Assembly (NCBI GenBank): GCA_946807835.1
Contig: OX327693.1
Location: 11,053,501-11,117,500 of the forward strand
Origin: Ailanthus altissimus
Lineage: Eukaryota; Streptophyta; Magnoliopsida; Sapindales; Simaroubaceae
Direction of reading: 5' to 3'
Length of the DNA: 64,000 nucleotides
How positions within the stretch are numbered: position 1 is the stretch's first letter; each line of letters begins with the position of its first letter. The position numbers and the translations under genes are program-made. The notes under the pieces are model-generated. The model had not been told where the DNA came from, made no database searches, and saw only the letters and a list, made by a program, of their open reading frames with translations. Below, piece by piece: positions 34,545 through 60,362 of the stretch.

Positions 34545-35989
34545 AACAATAAAATGTATAACAATCTAATTTAATAAAAAATAATAATTGATTAGAACAA
34601 TGGTGAGTATGTTAGATTAAATGGGGAATGGACCAATTTGATATTGTTGTCATTTTTAGAATAATTTTTGATAATTTTGTTTGTTATTAAATCTCTAAAA
34701 TATTTTATTTTTCATTCGTAAGTTTAATCATATAAATTTTTAACTTTGTTGTTGTATAATAATTTATAAAGTTCAAGTTTAAGCTCATACATATACCCAT
34801 ATCTATATGATAAGGTAAGACACGTGAATCGAAGTTATTTTTTGAGGTATTATCTGTGGGTCATAATTTAATAGGTATAAAATTGTACTGAGTAAAAAAT
34901 AAAATAAGTGGATCCCAAATTAAAACTTATTTTAAGGATACTTAATTTAAAATAAAAGTAAACTTATGTTCTAATCTAATGAAGAAACATAGTTTCAATA
35001 AGATACTATTTAACTCTTTTACTTCTTAAAATAAAAGTTAGTAACTTTTTATTTAAATTAATTTTTTATAAGTATGTTAATATTTTACTAAGAATAATAT
35101 AGTATCTTGCTACTTAATAAATTCATTTTTCAAAGATTAAAACTCATTAAATAAACTAGATTATAAGAGAAAAAGAGGGGCCAAATATCTTGACCTAGTA
35201 CAACATCATAATATTATAAAATCTCTTATTTTTTTATATAAAAAAAACCCTCTCAGACTTTATGCTATTGTAGAGAGACTTTTGATGACTTTGACAACTT
35301 TAGAATGTGTCAAATTCCCTTGTTACAACTCATAGCTTTTTGTACATTATAGCTAACCTTAAATACTACTTTACCACGTACAATAATTCTTATATTGCCT
35401 CATTTTCTTGTTCTTTACAAAGAATCTACTTATTACTATTGTTCTATGTTGTTCTAGAACCTAAATTCAACATAGAGGAGTTAAACTCATAAGGTTCAAA
35501 GAGTATATTTCTCCTTATTTTCACAAAATTAAGGTTCGTGCAACATAGGCCCTAGACTTGTGTTGCTCGCTACATACCTTATATATGTTCTACAGTGTCT
35601 TTAACTATCCTTAGACACATCCTAATACTAATATTTCTCTATTATTTACTATGCAAACCCAGCTCTCACACTTCTCACCGTGACAAGATTTATCTATTAA
35701 ACCATTTTGGCTTAAGTCGGCCAAAATCAATTTGGAACACCAGCTCTTTGACTTTAGGACTCCTTAGAAGTTTGGTGAATCTTCATCTTGAACTCACACG
35801 GGTGAAGAGACTGACATCTAATGCTTGAGCCAAAGTCGTATCTTCCGTACAACTCTGCCAAGTAAGTGTAGAATCATTGTAACTAGTGATTTTGCCACAT
35901 TGTGATCTCCTAAACCTATCCTAAATAAATTTCTTTATCTTTTATATACGTTTTTTTATTTATAAAAGTTAAAAATTGAATGAATGATT
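34545..35989. other. Unclassified interval
   Basis: It is AT-rich up to about 35250. It is then less AT-rich, with two short plus-strand frames (35307-35492, 35595-35828) that show no known motif. It could contain an unrecognised retroelement leader. Confidence 0.35.
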
Positions 35990-37579
35990 TGTTGGATTGT
36001 TATAACATTCATAACGTAGCGGAATAGAAAACAAAAAATCTTTCATCTTTATTTTCATCAGATAAAAACACTTTTTATCTTAGGATCTCATGAATATATG
36101 AATTAGATGTTAAAATAAATAAAAATTAATAGGAACAAAATTATACCTTACGCTAGGTTTTTTCCATCAAAAAATTCTAAACCAAACCTATTATTCTACA
36201 ATAAGAGGGAGAGTTGGCATCCTATTTTTTCATCTCTTAAAAATAATAATGCATATCTCGTATTTGTTTTACATATTTTTTTTATGTAACTCGCCTCTTT
36301 ACACTAATATTCTGCTTTTAATAGATAATAATTTAATTAATAACATTTATTAATTAAATTATTATCTATTAAAAGCAGACCTAATTAATATAAACCCCAA
36401 AGAGTTCTACTCTTTGTGATTAGCGTATAATACCCAACAATTGAATATTATTAGACTTCCAAAATTAATAGACTTTCATTCTTTTATAAAACGTAAAACA
36501 CTTAATTAAGATAAAATCTTTTTGATAATTTCAAAAATTATCCTTAAGATTTTATTTATTTAATTTTTTAAATTAAATATTTAATTATATTTGGATAAGA
36601 TAGTATCTATATTAATTAATTCTTAATTAATTAATTTTATTCAAATATAAAATATACATATTTGAAAACTATTTTTTAGACACAAATAATTTGTGTAATA
36701 ACACAATCATTTTTTAATTGTTCACTGTAATAACGAAAGTGGTGGTATTGAGGACCTATGGACCTACAATTTCAAGCTCCAATAAATTTTGAATAATTAA
36801 TTAATTTAATTTATTAATTCTAGGGTTATTTCATTAAAAACCTAGATATACACTCTTAAAATTGTAGATATAATTTATTCAGAAAATTTATAGCAGTCCA
36901 TTGATTTAATCACTACATGCAATTCAACCCTTCATAAATGGTTCATAATTAGAGTTAGGTCAATTACCATTTTACCCATTTAATTATTTCTTTATCCTTA
37001 AATACCATTAACTCACCAGTGAGTAGTTATTTTGTAACATTATTATAAATTGAGTGCTCTAACCGTTCAGTTCTTGAATTAAACCTTAAGAGAATATTCT
37101 TTCTAACTTCTATTATGAATGAATGAATTTCATATCTGTAAATCATATTCTCAACCGTTTATCTCATTATACCATCAAAATATAAGTTTTTAGCATGTTC
37201 TTTAGATAAATCGTAACAAGTATTTCAAATGATATAATGACACAAATAAAAGTTTATGATCATTCAAGATTAAAGTCAATCTGCATATGATCATCAGTTG
37301 ACGTTATTTGAATTCTTAATTAACAACAGTATTTTACATAAGAATTTAAACTACATCTGGTCCAGTCCTATATAATCATATTTTATATAGTGCCTCCACC
37401 ATAATGTCACTACATTAGTGATCCAAATAACAAATATCTACTAAAGATTACATAAATAAATAAGAGATTTTCTAATATTTATGTCATAAAATTGCAAACA
37501 CTTTTTAAATAAAAATTGTAACTTTTTTAATTTCATAAAAATAGTACAAGTACATGCTTTTAGGGCACTATCCCTAAAA
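35990..37579 (-). repeat. 3' LTR of the minus-strand copia element
   Basis: About 1.6 kb, with plus-strand left edge TGTTGGATTG and right edge ACTATCCCTAAAA. It lacks a segment of roughly 115 bp present in the 5' LTR (around 44690-44840). It carries a long perfect palindrome that the partner does not. Confidence 0.85.
36312..36378. repeat. Perfect palindrome, two 32-bp arms and a 3-bp loop
   Basis: The arm 36312-36343 (starting CTGCTTTTAATAG) is exactly complementary to 36347-36378 (ending CTATTAAAAGCAG), with the loop CAT. The corresponding place in the 5' LTR (about 43600-43655) keeps only the central AT part. Confidence 0.95.
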
Positions 37580-37599
37580 ATCTCTCACTTGTCCTAAAA

Positions 37600-39180
37600 C
37601 AGGTAAGATATCTCTTTTAAACTCATACTCTTCATATGACTCTCAAACGACCTAGCCAGTAATGTCTTAGTGAATGGGTCTGCAAGATTATTTTTAGAAG
37701 CTATCTTCATGACTATCACTAGAAGCTATCTTCATGACTATCACATCACCTCTATGCACGATTTCCCTTATCAAGTGATACTTTTTCTCTATATGTTTTG
37801 CTATTTTGTAGCTCCTAGGTTCCTTTGAATTTGCCACTGCCTTATTGTTGTCACAATAAAGGATCAATGGTTTATCCATGTCTGGAATAACTTTTAGATC
37901 AGTGAAGAACTTTCTAAGTTATACTGCTTCTTTAGCTGCTTCACAAGTTGCTATGTATTCAGCCTCCGTGGTTGAATCAGCAGTACTTGATTATTTTACA
38001 TTTCTCTAGAGTATGGCTCTCACACTAAGAGTAAATACTGACCCAGACGTCGACTTTCGACTATCTTTATCTGATTGCAAACCAGAATCAGTATAACCAG
38101 TGGGGTTCCAGGTCTCCATCTGAATACACAAACATATAGTTTCTCGTTCTCTGAAGATACTTCAGAATGTGCTTTACCGTAATCCACTGAGTTAATCAAG
38201 GGTTGGATTGATAACAACTGACTATTCCTACTGCACAATAAATGTTAGGTCTCGTGCACGACATAGCATACATGAGGCTGTCAATTACTAAGGCATAGGG
38301 AACTCATCTTATATCTTCTTCCTCTTAAGGTGTCTTAAGACACTGCTCTTTAAAAAGAACAATTTCATGTTAAGTCGATAATGACCTTTCTTGGAATTTT
38401 GTATCCAAAATTGCATAAGCACTTGATCAATATATGATCCTTGAGACAGTGCCAATAGTCTATTCTTGCAATCCTGAATAATTTGAATCCCAAGGACATA
38501 ACTTGTCTCTCGTAAATCCTTTATTTAGAAGTGCTCGGCCAGCCACTTCTTTATGTTGGTTTCTACATCATTCCCAATTAGTAAAATGTTATCTACATAA
38601 AATACCAAGAAAATCACATTTTTATTCTTGATGTACTTGTATATACAAGGTTCATTAATATTTTGCTCGAAATTATAAGATTTAATTGTCTCATCAATTC
38701 TTAAGTTCCAAGACCTTAAAACTTACTTAAATCTATAAATGGACTTGAGCAATTTGCAGACTTTCTGGTCCTGGCCTTTTGTCACAAACCCTTTTGGTTG
38801 CACCATGTAGATGCTCTCTTCAAGATAACCATTTAAAAAAGCTATCTTGACGTCCATTTATCACATCTCATAATCGAGACATGCAGCAATGAACAAGAGA
38901 ATACGAATAGATTTAAGTATGGCTACTAGTAAGAAAGTCTCTTTATAGTCGATACCTTCTTTCTAGGGATAACTCTTTGCCACTAGTCTTGCTTTGAAAG
39001 TCTCTACTTTTTCATCCATGCTTTTTTTCTTCTTAAAGATCTATTTGCACCCAATGAGCATAACATCTTTAGGTGGATCTACAAGTTCCTAGATTGAATT
39101 GGAGTACATAGACTCTATTTCTTGGTTCATGGATTCTTGTCATTTTTCTTTATCAGAATCTTTCATTGCATGTCTATATA
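37600..39180 (-). pseudogene. Reverse transcriptase and RNase H of the minus-strand copia element
   Basis: The minus strand encodes RNase H text, including the open piece 37879-37694 (LILYCDNNKAVANSKEPRS). Upstream is TGYTDSGLQSDKDSRKS near 38100-38040. Reverse transcriptase lies at about 39100-38300. The catalytic block reads FYVDNILLIGNDV at 38618-38577, with Asn where the second catalytic Asp belongs. A 25-bp tandem duplication (37695-37719, 37720-37744) disturbs RNase H. Several stops are present. Confidence 0.8.
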
Positions 39181-41100
39181 TTAATAGATCGTCTTAGCTT
39201 GTGTCAGACATAACTACCTATACCTCCCCCTCCTCTCTGTAATGAGAAGGTAGTCTCGCTATCCTCCCACTACATCTAGGTTTCAAGGTTTTTTTTTTAT
39301 TATAATTGGTGGTTACTTGAATTTGTCATTTACTAACTATTAGCGGTAAAGGTCTGATTTGATCAAAAAGCATTTTCTCTCGTACAATCTTACTATAAGG
39401 TTTGTAGTTTAATATATAATCATTCTCAAGAAAAGTGGTATTTGTCGATACAATCACTTTCTTTTCTTGAGGACTATAAAACAAACATTTTCTTGTGCTT
39501 TTATGGTAACCTACAAATAGACAAACTTTTGTTCATAGTTTTAACTTTCTAGTCTTTCCTTTCAACATATGTGCTAAACACCCCTATATGCGAAAATAAC
39601 GTAAACTAGGTTTACTACCATTCCATATCTCTAAGGATGTACTTTGGATAGATTTGGAAAGCACTATATTCAAAATGTAGATCACGGTCTGTAGTGCATA
39701 ACTCCAAAATGAGGCGGCAGTAAAGAGTAGCTCATTATAGACCTAACTATGTCTAACAAGGTTCTGTTTCTCCTTTTTGCAACACCATTCTACTATAGTG
39801 TTCCAGGTACTGTGAGTTAGGATAAAATCCCATCCTCCAATAGGTGATCTTTGAACTCTGTGTCAAGGTATTCACCACCTCAATCGAATCGACGGGTCTT
39901 AAGTGTTTTACCTAATTGCTTTTCAGCTTCTGCTAAGAATTCATTCAGACATTAGTATGTACAAGCCGAAGTGATTTTTTTGGCTCTTTCACCCTTAGCT
40001 AAAAATTGTCTTTTAGTCATTTTACCCTCTAAACAAGACTCACATACAGAAACAGTGCCAACATTTAGCTCTCTTAAAGAACCATCCTTTACTAACTTGT
40101 TAATCCTATCTAGATTAATATGACTTAACCTAATATACTAAAGATATATGTCATCATTAGGAGAAACCTTTTGCCTTTTAGTAGATATAGGATATTTTAC
40201 TCTAAAAGGTTTAGAATTAAGCAATGAGGGCTCATCGGGTCTTAAAACATAAAGCCTATTTTTTAATTTTGCATGACAAATATCTAAACTATTTCTACCA
40301 ATAATATTCTCATTATTATAAAAAGAAATATTACATAATTGTTCATGCAACTTATAAACAGAAATTAAATTCCTTATGAATCTGGGAATAAAATAAACAT
40401 GATTCAAAACAAAGAACTTGTTCCTGAAATTCAATCGAGCCACTCCCACTGCTAAAGCTGAAACAATTGCTCCATTACCAACTCATATAGTAAAGTCCTC
40501 ATCAACGAATTCTTTAGAAGAACTAAGCATCTGTAAGGAAGAACAAACATGGTTAATGGCTCATGAATCAATTATCTAATGAGATAATTAATCTTCCACT
40601 AAATATGCTCTTAAAACTAGTAAATCACATTCACTTTTGTTCTTCTTTTCTTTCAGCCCTCAAAGGTACTTTTCATCTATGATGGCTTTATGGATCTTTA
40701 CCTGATGCATAAGGTTGATCATGTTTAAAACATGCTCACACATTGGAACTTCTTTATTCATTTTAGCATTCATGTAGCTACGAGTAGCTTCATGGCAGCT
40801 TTGTTTTTATTCCTGACCAAACATCGCTTAGAGAGAATTATATATCTTATGTGCGGTCTCCAAGTGCTCGTGCTTCATTCTAAGCATATCTCTCATGCTG
40901 GCAAGCATATAGCAACGAGCCTTATTATTAGCCTATATCCACTTCTCATACTGTTCCTATACATTACGAGGAGCATTGGCTGCAGGTTCTGAAAGACATT
41001 CCTTCATAAGGACGAACTTTTGGTTTTCATAGATCAACACAATATTAATATTACTTTTTCATTTTACGAAATTATCACTGGTCAATTTTTTTTTTGCTAA
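39181..41100 (-). pseudogene. gag, protease and integrase remains of the minus-strand copia element
   Basis: The open piece 40449-40138 encodes NHVYFIPRFIRNLISVYKL, which follows the copia protease site, then LYVLRPDEPS as GAG-pre-integrase. Integrase text with stops extends to about 39350. Further upstream (41090-40560) is degraded gag. The plus-strand open frame at 40732-40992 is a shadow of this region. Confidence 0.7.
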
Positions 41101-43285
41101 GAGAGCTATGATAGGGTTTATTCCAGACATAATGCTGAAATAAATAAAGCAATTTTAAAAATACTTGAATAAATATTATAGTGCTTTTAAAATAGTAAAC
41201 ATGATGCATGAGTGCATTTATTTAAACACATAAATTAATACTAATTCATGATAGTTCACTTTAACAATTAACTTGCCGCCGTATAGTAAGTAATATTAAA
41301 TTAAAATTAAAATTGAGACTATCTCAAATTAATAGAAATTTTTTAAAATATCTCATATTTTCAATTATCTATTAACTACTATTTATTTCGGTCAAAATAT
41401 GATTAACCACTTAATTATATTTTTGTGAGTATAACCCATTATTTCGGATCAAGATATCTTAACTTAAAAATTATCGCCGTAGGGTCGGTCAGTTATGAAA
41501 TACATCACTTAATCTTATCTCTAAGAAGTCAACCTTGTTATTGAAATAGGCGGACATCCTCCATAGGGAGGACGAAATCAATGCGTTATGAGGCGCCACC
41601 TATATCTCACGATGTTGTACTAATAATGGAGACCGATGAGTTCATTGTCATATACCCTCTCCCACTTACTATTTTTAACTATGTGTTTTTATAATTTATA
41701 AAATATCTTATGTTTTATAACCCCAGTAAATTATTATATCACATACAACAAATTACTAGGTATAATTAATTAATCCTAATAAAGTCTAATTTTATTGGGC
41801 TTAGGTTCATTAGTCTAACTATTCTTTTTATATAGGCCTAACAATTTAGGTGAACCTAGTATTTCAATTATAGATAAATTAATTATTTTATAAATAATAA
41901 ATTAATAATTTTATTAATAATTTTTTAAGTAATCCTAAATCAAATTATTTAATTTAGGTTATCTAAAATAATATGAAATTACTAATTTAATTATTAAATC
42001 TAATTTTACATTATTTAATTAATTATGCAAGTTCTAAACATGCTAATTAATTCACTAATTTAATTTTATTAATAATAAAATGACATAATGACATAAACTA
42101 TTTAAATTCTAATTATGATATGTATGGACGTCATATTACAATAATAAAAGTGAATGTAAATGCATGATATGTGATTATGTATAATCATGTTATAACTCAT
42201 TACATAAAAAATAATATAAATTAATATTTTAATTTAACTTTAGTTGAGTCTCTTAAGATTTTTAATTATAATCTATAAAATAAAATTAATTAAATTACAT
42301 AAAAAATCTAAGCACGCAAATTTAGTTGTACATAGTCTTTTTAAATCTATAATAAGTCAAAATTATTTTCTTTGTATTTTTATATATATAGACTTAAATT
42401 TTTTTTTAAATTCATTATATATTTTATAAGGTAATTCAACTCTTAAATATTTTATTAAAAATTTTTGTTTTATCCAAATTAAAAATCAAATATTAAAAAA
42501 ATCAAAATATAATTTTATTTGAACTTTTTAAATTCAAAAAAATTTATTTATTACCCCCAACGCACCCTAGGGCAGCTGCCCATCAGGGAGCCGTCACAGG
42601 TGGCTCCCTTACTGTCATATACAAGGCTGTGAGACTCTGCGTATGTTTCTGTATGGCTATCAAAATAAAAAATTTGACATTATTTATTATTTGCTTGGCC
42701 ACAAATTTTGCATAGTCAACAGCTTGCATGTAAGGCCGAGCGCCTTCTAAACTATTTTCTCTCTTTTTTTTTTTCACTTTTTTTAATTTCCGTCTTAAAA
42801 GTACCAAAATAAGTGGCAAAATTTTTCATTGCAAGACTGGCACATGGCAATTCCACCCATTGCCATTTTTGTTTTATTCTTGCCGTTTGCTTTTTTTTTT
42901 TCTCAAAAAATATTTTTTAATAATATATATCTTCTTCTTGCGGCAATGAAAGAGCAAATTGCCTGTGTACTCCTCTGCATCAATTTCTTATTTCAGAGGT
43001 CACGAAAAAAATTATAAAAAAAAATTTAAAAATTATAAAAAAATTTATATTCCTTTATAGGTTTACATAATTTTAATTTAATTTAAATAAAAAAATATTA
43101 CAATTAATTTTAAAAGATCATATAATTAACGATTAAAAGATTCATACATAAAATAGTCATTCATCGTATGAACAAAATAAAAATACAAGTACCCACTCTC
43201 ATATATACCCATAAATCATGATTTAAATAAAATAAATCATAACACCAAAATTATATATTTAAGAAATTATTGTTATGATACTAAT
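41101..43285 (-). other. 5' leader of the minus-strand copia element
   Basis: Long AT-rich non-coding DNA lies between gag and the 5' LTR, with a less AT-rich patch at 41450-41650. A short hairpin (AGGGAGCC ... GGCTCCCT) lies at about 42585-42608. Open frames at 42244-42429, 42583-42819 and 42829-43017 are low complexity or lack motifs. Confidence 0.45.
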
Positions 43286-44973
43286 TGTTGGATTATTATG
43301 ATATTTATAATGCAACAAAATAGAAAACAAATTTTTTTAATCTTTGTTTTTATCAGATAAAAATACTTTTTATCTTAGGATCTTATGAACATATGAATTT
43401 GATGTTAAAATAAATAAAAATTAATAAGAATAAAAATATACTTGAATTTAACATTAGATTTTCTTCTATTAAAAGATTCTAAATCAAGTCTTTTATTCTA
43501 CAATGACAGAAAGAGTGAGCTTCCTATTTTTTCTTCTTTTAAAAAAATAATATGTATTTTATATTTTTTTACGTATTTTTTTTTATGTAAGTCTCTTTTT
43601 TAGACTAATCTTTTAATTTTAAAATAATAATTTAATTAATAATATTTATTAATGTAAACCATATAGAGTTCTATTCTTTTTTGTTAACGTATAATACCCA
43701 ACAATTGAACATAATTAGACTTTTAAAATTAATAGACTTTTAGTCTTTTATAAAAAAGAAATTACTTAATTAAAATAATTTTTTTTTATAATTTCAAAAA
43801 TTATCCTTAAGATTTTTATTTATTTAGTTTCTTAAATTAAATATTTAATTATATTGGGATAATATATTATTTATATTAATTAATTCTTAATTAACTAATT
43901 TTATCCAAATATAAAATATACGTATTTGAAAACTATTTTCTGAACATAAATAATTTGTGTCATAACACAATCATTTTTTAATTGTTCACTGTAATAATGA
44001 AAAACGTGGTATTGGGGACCTATAGACCTATAATTTCAGGCTCCAATAAATTTTGAATAATTAATTAATTTAATTTATTAATTCTAGTGTTATTCCACTA
44101 AAAATCTAGAATTGCACTCTTGAAATTGTAGATATAATTTTCTCAAAAAACTTATAGCAGTCCACTGATTTAATCACTACATGTAATTTAACCCTTCATA
44201 GATAGTTTATAATTAGAGCTAGATCAATTACTATTTTACTTTTTTAAATATTTATTTATCCTTAAGTACCATTAATTCACTAGTAAACAGTTATTTTATA
44301 ACATTATTATAAATTGAGCGCTCTAACCGTTCAGTTCTAAAATTAACCTTTAAAAGAACATTCTTTCTAACTTCCGTTAGAAATGAATAGATTGTATATC
44401 TGTAAATCATATTCTCAACCATTTATCTCACCATGCCATCAAAATAAAAGTTTTTAACTTGTTCTTTAGACAAATCGTAACGAGTATTTCAAATGACATA
44501 ATGACATAAATAGGAATTTATAATCACTCAGGATTAAAGTTAATCTACATATGATCATCAATTGATATTATTTGAATTCTTAATTAACAAAGGTATTTTA
44601 CATAAGAATTCAAACTACATCTAGTGTAGTCATATATAATCATATTATATATAGTGCTTCCACCATAATGTTACTACATTAGTGATCCGAATAAAATCAC
44701 TATATTTTAAATATTTGTAGACTGCACTAGTAATATTTAATTAAAAATCTTAATCTTTAATTAATTTATTGCGGACTTTTCTATTTATTATCCATAACTT
44801 TAATCCTCTTATATATAATAAATATATACTAAAATTATTATTACATAAATAAATAAGAGATTTTTTTATATTTATATCATAAAATTACAAATATTTTTTA
44901 AATATAAATTTGTAATTTTATTAATATCATAAAAATAATACAAACACATACTGTTATGACACTATCTCTATAA
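43286..44973 (-). repeat. 5' LTR of the minus-strand copia element
   Basis: It aligns with 35990-37579 from TGTTGGATTA to ACTATCTCTATAA. There are many substitutions between the two LTRs, so the insertion is old. Confidence 0.85.
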
Positions 44974-45606
44974 TTTATTTTGCATATTATTTTGTCTTTA
45001 AGTTATTATATTACGTTTCAATGTCATTAAGCAATTGAATTTTTTCAAAAAAAAAATGAATTTGGATTAAAAAGATTGAAATGTTTGAAAATTTAAGAAG
45101 TGTAAACTTTATTATGTGCCATTTTAAATAATTTAATAATATAAAAATATTTTTAATAATGTGTAATTAAAATAATCTATTAATTCAAAATAAAATTTTT
45201 AATTAATAATTAAACTATTAATGATTTTTTTAAGAGAAAACTCTAATTTAAAAACCTCAACTGGGAAAAGCACGCTGCACAAACCGAAAGAACTTTAGTT
45301 GATTGATTTTCCGAAGCTCTATTTGATTCGAATTCTAAGACCAACGCAGACTTGAGGTAATGTCCAAACAGCCTAACCCACTGTTAAGAGTTTGTTAACG
45401 GGAGAATATTCTCAACTTTAGCCAACTGCCAAAACGATGACGAATTCCATTTCTCACCAGACAGAATACAAAATAAAAAACCTACCCCCACTAAGCCTAC
45501 CTGAACTGAATTATTAACATACAATTTACAAAACTCTGAAATATTTTTATCGCATCGACTCCATTTTCCTTCTCTTTACCATAATCTGCTTCCAGTTACC
45601 GCAAAG
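44974..45606 (+). promoter_or_regulatory. PDS upstream region and first part of the 5' UTR
   Basis: These 633 bp are all that separates the copia LTR from the first PDS donor site at 45607. The left 250 bp are AT-rich. From about 45240 the base composition rises toward the gene. No TATA box could be assigned with confidence. The transcription start lies somewhere before 45600, because the UTR intron donor CAAAG|GTAAGT is at 45606/45607. Confidence 0.5.
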
Positions 45607-45695
45607 GTAAGTAATCTTTCTTTCGAAAACACGAAACTTGTCTCAATTGTGTTCTGATTTTAGCTCAATTTGATTGCATAACTGTTGTCTTCTAG
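45607..45695 (+). other. PDS: Intron in the PDS 5' UTR
   Basis: GTAAGT at 45607 and TTCTAG ending at 45695 make a clean 89-bp intron between non-coding leader segments. A leader intron is known in PDS genes of several plants. Here it is inferred from the splice signals only. Confidence 0.7.
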
Positions 45696-45737
45696 GCTCT
45701 TCCCTTCGGTTAAATAAAATTAAAAAGAAAAAGAGAA

Positions 45738-58276
<12,539 letters not shown>

Positions 58277-58299
58277 GTCCTACCCCTTCTTAATCATCA

Positions 58300-58430
58300 G
58301 TTTTTGTGTTTAGCAGAGATAAAAAAAATAAGAAAACACTAAATAAGACTAGGAAAACTAATATGACTTAAAGTAGGAAAAGCTAATTAAATCCTAAACC
58401 TTTCCTAATTAGGTTTCAATACTCCCCGTC
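58300..58430 (-). repeat. Candidate 3' LTR of the minus-strand copia relic
   Basis: On the minus strand a GACGGGGAG polypurine tract is followed by TATTGAAACC. The outer end cannot be fixed because there is no partner LTR. It lies only about 25 bp past the exon-10 donor. Confidence 0.5.
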
Positions 58431-59074
58431 AAGCTAGAGAATAGATATTATCAATCCCCAAGTTGGAACAAAGTTCTTTTGTGCACAGCTTTGGTAAAGT
58501 TATTTGCAACGTGGTGACTTGATATATGGAGTAACCACTTATCCTGAAGCAATATATCTCTAATAAAGTGATAGTCCACTTCTATATGCTTAATCCTCTC
58601 ATGGAATACTGGATTGCTGGCTATATATGTAGCTATTTGATTGTCACAATACATTACAAATGGAATTTTTAAATGCTGAGTGCCTTTAGAAGGTTCTTCA
58701 TCCACATAACCTCACAAACTATAGGAGCCATGGCATGATATTTTGCTTTAGCATTAGACTTAGCTACAACATTTTGCTTCTTACCTCTCCAAGTCACTAG
58801 ATTACCACCAAGAAAAGTACAGTAGCCATTGGTAGACCATCTATCAACTTTAGATCCCAATAAGAATTGAGAAACTAACAATATCTAAAGAACTACATTT
58901 TTTTGTAAAGAACACCCATTCCAATTGTTTGCTTCAAGTATCTAAGAATCCTATAAGCTTCCAAATGAAGTTTTTGTAGATTTTCCATGTATTGACTAAC
59001 TACACCAACTGCAAATGTGATATTAGGTCTATCTATAGTCAAGTAAAAAAAGATGAAAGGGGTTAAGAGTCAAC
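58431..59074 (-). pseudogene. copia RNase H relic
   Basis: Minus-strand open pieces 58881-58669 (STNGYCTFLGGNLVTWRGKK, VVAKSNAKAKYHAMAP) and 58705-58451 ([33 protein letters not shown]) overlap in different frames and give copia RNase H. RT connection text (DRPNITFAVGVVSQYMENLQ) lies upstream to about 59040. It is cut off at the gypsy LTR. Confidence 0.85.
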
Positions 59075-59092
59075 AATTATGGTATTAGTATG

Positions 59093-60353
59093 TGATTGTT
59101 GCTGTAGTAGTTAAGCGCAAATGCACATTATCGTATAAAGTAATATAGGATTTTAAGTCAAAATATCGATTCCACAGGGACTATGCAATCTAATTCTTTC
59201 AATTAAGTACTAAAATTATAACTACTTAACTTTTATTCAAAAAACTAAAATCTGAAATTTAATTAATTAACCTAATTCTATCTATTAAATCAACCTAAAC
59301 AGTAACAAATAAGAGATAAATTTACCAAAAAATAATAATTTAGGGTATAAATGTATCCCCTAATATTTTATTGGACTCATTAATAGCTTAATTAATCTCT
59401 TAATACTAATTGATTGGTTTAGATACTAACTTCATCACAAGTCTCTGTCGATGGTCAAGTGACTATATTACATATTTTAACAATCACCTATATGTCTATG
59501 GTAATCAAATCAGAATATAATTCATTAAGATCAAGTCTAAATAATATCATTCATATCATTTAAGTATATGTCTATCCTACATGAAATTCATAGTTTTTAC
59601 TTTATAATCATGCATCAAATTATCTTAGGCTAAACACATGAATCCATTTGTCGAGTTCATCATGGTCCCTTAATCATTCAAAATATTGATCATGTATAAT
59701 AAAAGTATTAAACTCAAATAGAATGAATCAATCTATTGTATTAAGATCATAAACTAAGAATTAATAAAATTCAAATCCATACTAAGTTTACATAATCTAA
59801 CCCTAGATGAACAATTTAACTCATCACAAAATCAAAATATCCAATCAATTCATAAAGATCAATAAGAACAAAAACATAATGATAAAGAAAGAGTAGAAAA
59901 ACTAATCAAAGTGACTCCTTGATGTGTTTCTCTCTTCATTGACTTGAAGCTTGAATCTTGATCTTGGATCTTCAATCTTTGGCTTTGATATTTGATTTTG
60001 TGTTGTAAATTCTTTTTCTAAGTTTTTGTCTCTCTCTTTCTTCTTAATTAGTGTTTTTGCCTTTTATTTTATAGGTTTTATATCTTTAAATTAGAGTTAA
60101 ACATCAAATACAAGTCAGATTAGAATTACTGTTCTCGCTCCGCGGCATTGAATTCTAGGCGTTAGGTATTTTAGCTTGCTACTCTAGTAATTTACTGTAG
60201 CAATTTGATTTTTTGGACTTATTTTCATTAGAGTTTCAATCCTATTTGCTCCATCGATTCCAAACCTACAAAAAATAATAAAATATATATAAAAAATCAA
60301 ATAATTTTAATTTCTACGAACAAATAAAGTTTGGAAGATGAAAACATTAGACA
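59093..60353 (-). mobile_element. Solo gypsy LTR, minus orientation
   Basis: The reverse complement matches the LTR at 1-1088 closely in its 3' two thirds. Its U3 resembles the solo LTR at 25368 (GGAGCAAA, TTGCTACAGTA, GCCGCGG, GAATTC). Plus-strand edges are TGATTGTTGC and CATTAGACA. No primer site or internal code adjoins it. An imperfect direct repeat of about 23 bp flanks it (59075-59097 and 60355-60378) instead of a 5-bp TSD. Confidence 0.75.
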
Positions 60354-60362
60354 TAATTACGG

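Larger units (their letters stand above)
35990..44973 (-). mobile_element. Minus-strand Ty1/copia element next to PDS
   Basis: LTRs at 35990-37579 (3') and 43286-44973 (5') bound a minus-strand internal region with leader, gag, protease, integrase, reverse transcriptase and RNase H remains. The polypurine tract on the minus strand (CAAGTGAGAGAT, 37580-37591) precedes the 3' LTR. A degraded tRNA-Met-type primer site (TAGTATCATAACA) follows the 5' LTR. The flanking 5-mers (TGATT, TTTAT) do not match. The 5' LTR points away from PDS, and its outer edge is 764 bp from the PDS start codon. Confidence 0.85.
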
